Below, piece by piece: positions 42,263 through 49,600 of a stretch of 64,000 nt of DNA. Source of the DNA: JBEGHD01 sp049334165 (GTDB lineage Bacteria > Bacteroidota > Bacteroidia > Flavobacteriales_D > Sanyastnellaceae); assembly GCA_049334165.1 (NCBI GenBank), contig JBEGHD010000001.1. One strand, given 5' to 3'. The translations under genes were made by a program, and so were the position numbers. The notes beneath the pieces were generated by a model. The model saw only the letters and a program-made list of their open reading frames with translations. It did no database searches and was not told the DNA's origin. Each line of letters opens with the position of its first letter. Position 1 is the first letter of the stretch.

Positions 42263-42957
42263 TTCATCGGAAAAGCCACACTTGCTACTGAGACTTTTAC
42301 TCCTTCAACCTTGTTGAGCTGCATAGCGCAAGCCTCGATGGTGCTGCCGGTGGTAACAACATCATCGACCAACACCAGATGCTTACCTTCGAATTCGCGT
42401 GGCTTCTTCACTCCAAAAATGTTGCTGGTATTCTGCCACCTGGCGAATCGACTTTTCTTTGTTTGCGTTGGGTTGTGGATCTTGCGAATGAGGTTTCCTG
42501 TTGAAACGGGCTTCTTCCAAATCTCAGACATACCGTCCGCAATACACTTCGCCTGATTAAAGCCTCGCAATTTCATTTTTCTGGGATGAAGAGGAACCGG
42601 CACAATTTCATCAACGTCATCACTCCAGCCACTTTCCATGAGTTCATCAGCCATCAGCCGACCGAGTTTTTCTCCGAGATCCTGGTTACCGCGGTATTTC
42701 AGGTCGTGCAGTAGTCTTTGAGTCATGCCGCCCTTTGAAAATTGTAGAAAAGCAGCAGCTCGCTCAATCTCGATTCGGCCCCAAAAAAGCTTTTCAACTG
42801 GATTGTCGCGCATCGTAGCCAGATTGGCTTTTGGAAGCTTCAAAAGGCAGCCTGTGCAAATCATCTTTTCATTCTTTCCGAGGTGACCCGAACAGCCGGG
42901 GCAGTATTCTGGGAAAAGCAAATGAACAAAGTCTTTCAAATAGGTTTGTTCGAGCAT
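42259..42957 (-). CDS. comF: ComF family phosphoribosyltransferase-like protein
   Basis: ComF proteins couple a zinc-finger-like N-terminus to a PRT-fold domain and are needed for DNA uptake in competent bacteria. The 232-residue protein has the N-terminal cysteines CPGCSGHL and CTGC (about 18-37). The PRT signature LVDDVVTTGSTIEAC lies at about 195-210, and GFNQAKCIADGMS at about 135 is typical of the family. No substrate has been firmly shown for ComF. It is a single gene, convergent with the tandem paralogue operon and divergent from an SDR gene. Confidence 0.88.
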   Translation of the reverse strand: MLEQTYLKDFVHLLFPEYCPGCSGHLGKNEKMICTGCLLKLPKANLATMRDNPVEKLFWGRIEIERAAAFLQFSKGGMTQRLLHDLKYRGNQDLGEKLGRLMADELMESGWSDDVDEIVPVPLHPRKMKLRGFNQAKCIADGMSEIWKKPVSTGNLIRKIHNPTQTKKSRFARWQNTSNIFGVKKPREFEGKHLVLVDDVVTTGSTIEACAMQLNKVEGVKVSVASVAFPMN

Positions 42958-43015
42958 AGTTAAGTATTTTAGGGTGCTGTCTCTAAAGTTATAAAAAAAT
43001 CACATCGGATTCATT

Positions 43016-43666
43016 ATGAGAGTTTTAATAGCCGGCTCCACAGGTTTAGTTGGAGGTCATTTAGTACATTTTTTGTTGGAAGACTCGCGTATAAAAGAGA
43101 TTCACAGTCTGGTGAGAAAAGAAACCGGACTTTCGCACTCAAAGCTTAAAGAGCACAAAATTGTCTTTGAGAATCTTCAACATGAAGCACCAAATGAGCA
43201 CTTCGATGCCATTTTTTGCTGCCTGGGGACAACCATCAAGAAAGCCGGCTCACAGGAAAAATTTCGAAAAGTCGACTTCGATTACGTGAAGTCACTGGCT
43301 GAGAACTACACCTCTGCAGATCAATTCTTGGTGGTGAGCGCCATGGGAGCAGACAAGAGCTCCAGTATTTTCTACAACCGGGTAAAAGGTGAAATGGAAG
43401 AAGCTGTGAAAAACAGCGGAATCAAATCGGTTCAGATTTTCCGACCATCACTACTCCTGGGAGATCGGGAAGAGTTTAGACTGGGAGAAAAAATTGGAAG
43501 TATATTCATGCGAATCTTTAGCCCTCTCATGTTTGGTTCGCTGAAAAAGTACCGACCAATTAAGGCCGCGGATGTAGCGAAAGCTATGCTAAAAGCGAGT
43601 GTATCGAATTCGAGTTCAGACACTTTCGACAGCTACCAGATTCAACAAATGGCGTCTGGCAATTAG
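43016..43666 (+). CDS. NAD(P)-binding SDR-like oxidoreductase (HTATIP2/YbjT-like)
   Basis: The 216-residue protein is a short atypical SDR. The nucleotide-binding loop is GSTGLVGG (7-14), with DAIFCCLGTTIKKAGS at about 64-79 and VSAMGADKSSSIFYNRVKGEME near 109-130, the last carrying the YxxxK-like NRVKGE helix seen in HTATIP2-type proteins. The C-terminal part (RPSLLLGDREEFRLGE) fits the same group. Substrate is unknown. The stop overlaps that of the convergent membrane protein gene by 4 nt. Confidence 0.82.
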   Translation: MRVLIAGSTGLVGGHLVHFLLEDSRIKEIHSLVRKETGLSHSKLKEHKIVFENLQHEAPNEHFDAIFCCLGTTIKKAGSQEKFRKVDFDYVKSLAENYTSADQFLVVSAMGADKSSSIFYNRVKGEMEEAVKNSGIKSVQIFRPSLLLGDREEFRLGEKIGSIFMRIFSPLMFGSLKKYRPIKAADVAKAMLKASVSNSSSDTFDSYQIQQMASGN

Positions 43667-44031
43667 GATTTTGGTCTGAGAAAAAGCGAGACCACACCTG
43701 CTACAAACACGGCAAAAGCTCCATAAACCACGTAGAGTGCGACTTGATCTAATTCCAAAAACCACAAGTTCAGACCGAAGATCACTGCAATTTTTCCTAT
43801 TAAGTAGCAGTACTGAAAAAACGCTCGCTGTCCGCTGTCGATGAAGCTGAGGATTAAATAGGTTGCAAATAAAAAGGTAGAAACCACAATCATCCAACCG
43901 CCAAAAGGCCAGTGCTGGACAACGAAAAGATACCCCAATAACATCAGCGCAACCGATGTGATGAAAAGCCAGAGAAACTTATTTTTTGGCTTCTTTCTTT
44001 TGGGAAGGTCTAAAACTTTTTCTTCGTCCAT
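43663..44031 (-). CDS. Small membrane protein with GldL-like motif
   Basis: The 122-residue protein has a short basic N-terminus (LPKRKKPKNK) and four hydrophobic helices at about 22-40, 46-64, 72-90 and 97-116. The stretch LGYLFVVQHWPFGGWMI resembles the N-terminal transmembrane hairpin of GldL, where a helix ends in a K/Q-x-HWPG-type turn. It lacks the long cytoplasmic part of GldL, so it is not the gliding motor subunit itself. Function is unknown. It is convergent with the SDR gene and divergent from the DUF72 gene. Confidence 0.6.
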   Translation of the reverse strand: MDEEKVLDLPKRKKPKNKFLWLFITSVALMLLGYLFVVQHWPFGGWMIVVSTFLFATYLILSFIDSGQRAFFQYCYLIGKIAVIFGLNLWFLELDQVALYVVYGAFAVFVAGVVSLFLRPKS

Positions 44032-44128
44032 TCAAATGATTTTCTATTCTTGTAAACGGAAGTAAACCTGTAGTGTTTATCACAACTGAACGAACTCACA
44101 CAGATTTCAAAGTTAATTACACTCAACG

Positions 44129-45010
44129 ATGAATTTTGGAAAGTTAGAGAATATTGAAAACGTGAACTTCTCACTTCCTGACGACCACCCGGAAACTCAT
44201 CGTTTCCTGCCCAAGCTACAGCCTAAGGAACCAGAGCTCTACATCGGAGGAACCATGTGGACCATCAAAGAGTGGAAAGGAAAAGTGTACCCGGAAAAAA
44301 CTCCGCAGAAGAATTTTCCCGAAGCCTACTTCAGGCAGTTTGGCTGCATCGAGCTGAACGCTACTCACTACCGCATTCATCCACCGGAAACCATTCAGCG
44401 GTGGTACAACCTGGCTCCGGAAGGATTTGTGTTTTGTCCGAAATTTCCTCAGATCATCACTCACTTCAGACGGTTTAATAATTGCGAAGGTCCGACCAAT
44501 GACTTTCTTGAAGGCATCATAAATTTCAAAGAAAAGCTCGGACCTTCTTTTATTCAGCTTCCGCCAAACTATACTCCAAAACATGCTGAAAAGCTGGTGG
44601 ATTACCTCGACAATCTTCCAGAAGATCTGCCGCTAGCTGTGGAGTTCAGACATGCGGACTGGTTTGGAGCCAGTCAAACAGCGAAAGCAGTTTTCGGTTT
44701 TTTGAGAGATAAAAACATCAGCGCAGTGATCACCGACACTCCCGGCAGAAGAGACGTGTTGCACATGCGGCTCACCAGCGAGATTTTAATTATCCGCTAC
44801 AACGGAACCAACCTGCACAAAACTGACTACGAAAGAATGGACGAGTGGACGGAACGCATTCGACTCTGGGCACAACAGGGCATCAAGGAAGTTTATATTT
44901 TCATGCACCAAACCAACAGCATACTCACTCCCGAAGCCTGCATCTATTGGGGAAATAAATTAGCTGAGAGCTGTGAGGTGGATGTGAAGGTGCCGGAGAT
45001 TTTGGGGTAG
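44129..45010 (+). CDS. DUF72 (YecE) family protein
   Basis: The 293-residue protein matches DUF72, a TIM-barrel-like family of unknown reaction. Visible family features are the start YIGGTMWTIKEWKGKVYP, INATHYRIHPPETIQRWY-like LNATHYRIHP, FCPKFPQIITH, FIQLPPNY and AVEFRHADWF. A long N-terminal extension of about 30 residues precedes the domain. It is followed 26 nt later by a small antitoxin-like gene, but nothing shows a functional link. DUF72 proteins have been proposed to act on nucleic acid or sugar substrates; I claim no function. Confidence 0.85.
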   Translation: MNFGKLENIENVNFSLPDDHPETHRFLPKLQPKEPELYIGGTMWTIKEWKGKVYPEKTPQKNFPEAYFRQFGCIELNATHYRIHPPETIQRWYNLAPEGFVFCPKFPQIITHFRRFNNCEGPTNDFLEGIINFKEKLGPSFIQLPPNYTPKHAEKLVDYLDNLPEDLPLAVEFRHADWFGASQTAKAVFGFLRDKNISAVITDTPGRRDVLHMRLTSEILIIRYNGTNLHKTDYERMDEWTERIRLWAQQGIKEVYIFMHQTNSILTPEACIYWGNKLAESCEVDVKVPEILG

Positions 45011-45036
45011 ATCAGAAATCTCGTAACTTCAACAGC

Positions 45037-45195
45037 ATGGAAAACGACACATCTCCTTTAAACGGCTGCACCAAAGAGGAAATTGAAATGCTGGAGAAGA
45101 GGAAAGCAAGGCATCTCTCTGGAAGAAGCAAGTCTTATACTCGTGAAGGGGCTAAAGAGAAATTAACAGAGTACTTGGATCAATCTAAACCTTAA
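45037..45195 (+). CDS. Small antitoxin-like protein A (52 aa)
   Basis: An ATG at 45037 opens a 52-codon frame ending at TAA 45193-45195. The centre reads TKEEIEMLEKRKARHLSG, then GRSKSYTREGAKEKL, which has the helix, SG-turn, Ser/Tyr, Trp/Arg-Glu-x-helix layout common to small addiction-module proteins next to RelE/ParE toxins in Bacteroidota. A paralogue lies at 45720-45890 (TKSEIKMLDKRRASRLTG; 11 of 18 identical). The next gene, a secreted protein, starts 3 nt after the stop. No RelE-type toxin is adjacent. Antitoxin status is inference from form only. Confidence 0.6.
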   Translation: MENDTSPLNGCTKEEIEMLEKRKARHLSGRSKSYTREGAKEKLTEYLDQSKP

Positions 45196-45198
45196 CAC

Positions 45199-45720
45199 AT
45201 GGCTATTCTTAGAAAAATGACGGTATTAGGATTGTTACTGTCCTGTTTTTTTCTCGGACAAACCCAGAGTCTTACCTCAGTTCAAAAGGAATTTTTGAGG
45301 GAAGAAATAGTTGGTGATACAGTTTATATCAAGAAGAGAAAAAGTGGACCATCCAAGGTTACCTTGACAGAATTAAAAGAGGCACTGGAAAACCCATTCA
45401 TTTCACCAAAAGCAAAAGATTTGAAACCCCTTCTCGATTCTTTACTCATTGCGAATGCAAATGAAATGAAAGAGCAGTGTACTTTCAATAACTCTTTTGC
45501 ATGGAAGGAATTAGAGAACCATGGCTTCACAGTGGTTAAGGACAAACAATCTTTATCTCGAGTTTCTTTTTCACTGCCAATAGTTTTGGACCCTTCTCAT
45601 ATGATTGTCGTTCGATCGTGGGGCTACTCCTCTTCATTTGCCGGAGAGGATGCAGACATCTGGAGATTAGAAAACGGGAAATGGAAAATCGTTTGTAGTA
45701 TTAATTTCTGGCATACGTAA
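45199..45720 (+). CDS. Secreted protein of unknown function (173 aa)
   Basis: The 173-residue product has a signal peptide (MAILRKMTVLGLLLSCFFLG, cleavage near Q22). The mature part is mixed alpha/beta with a single cysteine pair (C at about 95 and 168), and a conserved-looking end: PSHMIVVRSWGYSSSFAGE and WRLENGKWKIVCSINFW, a two-strand pattern found in small periplasmic NTF2-like or ligand-binding folds. I recognise no family. It lies 3 nt after small protein A and overlaps small protein B by 1 nt (TAATG), so the three genes form one tight transcription and translation unit. Confidence 0.65.
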   Translation: MAILRKMTVLGLLLSCFFLGQTQSLTSVQKEFLREEIVGDTVYIKKRKSGPSKVTLTELKEALENPFISPKAKDLKPLLDSLLIANANEMKEQCTFNNSFAWKELENHGFTVVKDKQSLSRVSFSLPIVLDPSHMIVVRSWGYSSSFAGEDADIWRLENGKWKIVCSINFWHT

Positions 45721-45890
45721 TGAATGAAAATAAAATGGAAGGTAGATCGCATGAAGATGGCTTCACAAAAAGTGAAATTAAAATGCTCGATAAAAGAAGA
45801 GCAAGCCGATTAACTGGTGAAAGTGAACTTCTCTCTGTGGAGGATGCTTTTCAAAGGATTCGAAACCTTCGACAGAGTAAGTTCAAGTAG
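45720..45890 (+). CDS. Small antitoxin-like protein B (56 aa)
   Basis: The ATG at 45720-45722 shares its A with the TAA stop of the secreted protein gene. The 56-residue product reads TKSEIKMLDKRRASRLTG then GESELLSVEDAFQRIRNL, aligned over its length with small protein A at 45037-45195. An alternative start is the internal ATG at codon 6. The 3' end overlaps the stop region of the convergent HEPN-like gene by 8 nt. Its function is unknown; the layout resembles short type II antitoxin-associated proteins. Confidence 0.6.
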   Translation: MNENKMEGRSHEDGFTKSEIKMLDKRRASRLTGESELLSVEDAFQRIRNLRQSKFK

Positions 45891-46521
45891 GTTTCTGTTT
45901 TTGAAGTAGCATTTTCATGAATATCTGTACCTCCTTCTTGATCTTCTTTCTTTGGTCTTTCAAGCTACTTTTAAACTCGATTTGTTTCCCCTGAAGTTTT
46001 CTAATCTCTTCGCAAACTTGATCCTTGATAGGCTTTAAAACCGAATCTATCGAAAGGGTATAATTCGAAACTTCATTAAGAGAAATATTTCTGTCAGTAA
46101 GTTCATTAATAAGTTTAGTAGCTTTTCTCAGTTCACCCCTTCTTTTAGCCGATACCTTCTTACCCGATGAATGTGCACCGATATTATTTCTCATCAACCT
46201 CACCAATTGAAACACCTTGATATGATGAAGCTTACCATACTTAATAAGTTGTTTGCCATCTAAGATCCCATAGAGTCGGATTATATAATTTTGATTTAGC
46301 CAGACCGCCACTCTATGTGCGGACTTTTGAAATTCATTGGTGTTTGGCTTCAGGATTTTTACTCTAAATGCAATCCCAGCATCCCTATGAAAAGTTGGAC
46401 TGGTAAACTCGTTTTTCTCTGGAAATTTTGAATAGAATACAGCCCTTGTCATTACATGGCAATTCCACTGTATTTCAATTTCCTCGCACAAATCATCAAT
46501 TATCTGCTGGTCAATTTTCAT
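45883..46521 (-). CDS. HEPN-like protein of unknown function
   Basis: From the ATG at 46519-46521 the product has 212 residues; the longer frame begins with TTG. The middle contains RLMRNNIGAHSSGKK, in which R111 and H117 form the Rx4-6H motif of HEPN ribonucleases. It lies after a predicted helix (KLHHIKVFQLVRL) as expected for a four-helix HEPN bundle. A Lys-rich coiled-coil tail (KLQGKQIEFKSSLKDQRKK) follows. No nucleotidyltransferase (MNT) partner is adjacent. It is convergent with the small-protein cassette. Alternatives are a non-catalytic helical protein in which the motif is chance. Confidence 0.45.
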   Translation of the reverse strand: MKIDQQIIDDLCEEIEIQWNCHVMTRAVFYSKFPEKNEFTSPTFHRDAGIAFRVKILKPNTNEFQKSAHRVAVWLNQNYIIRLYGILDGKQLIKYGKLHHIKVFQLVRLMRNNIGAHSSGKKVSAKRRGELRKATKLINELTDRNISLNEVSNYTLSIDSVLKPIKDQVCEEIRKLQGKQIEFKSSLKDQRKKIKKEVQIFMKMLLQKQKPT

Positions 46522-46544
46522 CGTTCGTAAAAATACTAAAACCA

Positions 46545-46582
46545 AAAGCGGCCCGCTCTCTCAAACAAGAGCAGGCCGCTTT
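46545..46582 (-). terminator. Terminator of the giant choice-of-anchor I gene
   Basis: AAAGCGGCCcGCTCT (46545-46559) pairs with AGAGCaGGCCGCTTT (46568-46582), one mismatch, loop of 8 nt. On the minus strand it lies 30 nt after the stop at 46613 and is followed by TTTTGGTTTTAG. Confidence 0.83.
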
Positions 46583-46612
46583 CTGGCTGTATTTATTTGG
46601 TCGCTTCGGCTG

Positions 46613-49600
46613 TTATCGGTTGATAACGAGCTTAGCGTTTAGTGCGTAGTCAGCTCCCTGAATTCGCAAGTTGTAGAATCCTGCCGGAAGGTCAGACACG
46701 TTGTAAACGATCTGCTGGTTTCCAGCGTTCAAAGTCATCTGCTCTGTTTTGATCAGCTTTCCTGAAAGATCCATCAGGTAAAGAACAACCTGCTCTTCTT
46801 GTGCCACTTCGATCTCGAAATTCACGATCTCGCGAGTTGGGTTAGGATAAAGCTTGAAGCTGTTTTCCTTATCAAGTGCATCGTTCAGTCCAAGCGTTGT
46901 TGTCTCTGCTTCGTTGTTTTCAGTTCCAGCATCCGCAACTTCTGCAGGAGTGGTAGACTCGAGGTTGAATGCATCGATTGCAACATCACTGAAGTAGCTC
47001 GATCCTGTGGTTGCCACAAAGCGGAATTTCACGCTTGACGGAGCGTATTCAGAAACATCAACCTGGGCTGTTTTCCATGCATTGCCCTGATCTCCCGAAA
47101 GTGACCAGATGCTTGTCCAGTTCACTTCATCGTCAGAGATCTGAAGCTCGAGAGTTCCCATTGTACTTCCGTACATGTGGTAGTCGAAGGAAACTCCGTA
47201 CTGGCTTCCTTCAGCAAGCTCGAAGCAAGGTGACTGAAGAATCGCTTCCTGCCCACCGTAGCTTGGATAAGAAGACTCAACGAACAGGTAGAAATCCTCT
47301 TCAGAAGCCATCTGCGGTCCGGTTCCGAAAGAAGGAGTGTTTCCTACGTTCAAAGTCCAGTCGAGGTCGTCTTCAGATTCCTGAGTCCAGTCGTCTGTTC
47401 CGTCCTCGAATCCTTGCTGATAAGCTTCTGTGTCAACTTCTTCGCAATCTGCGCAAGAGAAGTAATCACAAGAATTGTCACTCAAAGTAGCATCTTCGTT
47501 GTAGTTGCAAGCTGTTTCATCCGTACATCCGAAAACTCCTTCGAAAACGGAAACCGCATCGATGGCGATGTCACTGCTGTAGGTCGTTCCCGTGGTTCCG
47601 GTGATTCTCAACTGAACCGACTGTCCGATGTATTCAGAAAGTTCTAGCTCTGCTGTCATCCACTCGTCTCCCTGGTTTCCTTCAAGTGACCACACAGTCA
47701 TGAATTCACCTCCGGTTGAAACTTCGATGGCAAGACTTCCAACCTGCGAACCGTACATGTGGTAAGCAAAGCTAAGGTAAGGAGCAGTTGCATCTGTTAG
47801 GTCGATACAAGGCGAAACGATGCTCGCTGATTTGTCAGGAGATCCGTTGAAAGAAGCTTCGAGGTAAGCGTAGCTGTTTTGCTCGAATGCTTCAGAAGGC
47901 CCGGTGGCGTAAGATGGAGTTGAACCAGAGTTCAAAGTCCACTCAAGGTCGTTTCCTTCTGCTGGTTCCCATCCACCGAGGTCAGTTTCGAAATCGGCAT
48001 TCAAAGGAAGTGTTGCAATATCGAGGCAGTCGCTGCAAGAAAGATACTCGCAAGAGCCATCGTTGGCGTCTGCTTCAGCATCGTAGTTGCAGGCAGTTTC
48101 GTCTGTACATCCAGGCGTAGCTTCGATCAGTTCGAACGCATCGATTGCAATGTCACCTTTCCACGACATACCTGTGGTGGCTGAGAATCTCAGTTTCACA
48201 GTCGATCCAATGTAATCTTCGAGATTTACCGAAGCCATCATCCACTCTTCACCTTGCTCACCATCAAGTGTCCAAAGTGTTTCATAGGTGTTTCCATCGA
48301 GAGAAGCTTCAAGAGAAAGCGTTCCGATGTTGTCACCAAACATGTGGTAATGGAAGTTGGCGTAAGGCATATCCGCTCCGTTCAGGTCGATGCATGGAGA
48401 AACAATCTCAGCAGTTTTCATCGGGCTGTTTGGGGATGAAGATTCGATGTAGAAGTAATAGTCTCCTTCGAAAGCTTCTTCTGGCCCGGTGTAGTAAGAT
48501 GGTGTTTGAGTGGAGCGAGTCGACCAGTCGAAATCGTCACCTTCAACGTTCATCCAGTTTTCGAATCCATTTTCAAAACCATCGATCAGTGGAAGGCTGG
48601 CTACAACATCGCAACCAAGTGCATCCTGAAGCGTTTTGATTCTGGTGTCATTTTCAGGAGCTGTTTCTTCCTGATTGTAAGGGTCAACTGCGAAGAACTC
48701 AGCGAGGTATTCTGCCATTGCATCTTGCTCAGATCCAGCTTCAGCAAAAGTGGCAACACCTTCTTCCAGTCCCTGCTCTTCAAGAGCGATTGGGTTTTCG
48801 CCAAGTGAATCAAACGGATATCCGTCACCTCCACCTGCGAGGAAGTTCAAAGTCACTGTTTTGATTTCTCTGTCGGGATCGCCAACGAGCTCTCCACCAG
48901 AAGCTACTGTGTCAAGAACGTTTCCGTTTCCATCAACAATCTGTAGTGTGAAGATTCTGTCTCCAGCCGGAGCTTCAGGGTTGTAAACGATATGCATTCC
49001 GGAAATCTGCGGGAAAGATCCAGGAGTAGCTCCCGGAGCAACAGACGAGAATCCGTATTCCATCACTTCCTTCAGGTCGCTGGCGGAAAGTGAAAGAATT
49101 GTCAAACGGTTGTTGAAGCGAAGTGAGTTTTCGATGTCGAGTTGAGAAACTTCTTGCTCTTCTTTTCCTGAAAGTGGGTTGGCCTGTGGTGGAAGGAAGT
49201 CGTAAACTCCTGGAGCAACTTCCACAACCTGTCCGATTGCAGCTCTGATTCCTCCACCGTTTTTGATCGAAACCATTACTTCAGAATCGAACTGCTGAGC
49301 CACCCAAAGGTTGGCGTCTGCGGTGATGTCTCCAAGGTTGGTTTCTTCGGTTCTAACTTCAGAACGTCTTCCGTCAAGGTAAACAGCGGTTCTTCCAAAC
49401 ACATTTCCGTCTTTGGCGATAACCACATCCTGCACAGCACTGGTCAATCTTGAAACGAGCTCCCCTTTTGAGTTTTCTGCGAAAGCATCTTCGCCATTCC
49501 AAAGTTCTTCCACCATTTCCATGTCGGCAATGTAAGGTCCATTGATTGTGCTGCTGAGGAACTGTGGCAACACAACTCCGGCTTCGTTGAAGTTTACAAC

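Noticed and set aside
45037..45060. Frameshift in the first small peptide gene
   Set aside because: On recheck of positions the ATG at 45037 is in frame with the whole 52-codon peptide; no shift is needed.
48145..48639. 164-codon plus-strand frame inside the giant exoprotein gene
   Set aside because: Antisense to the jelly-roll modules; Arg/His/Ser-rich shadow translation.
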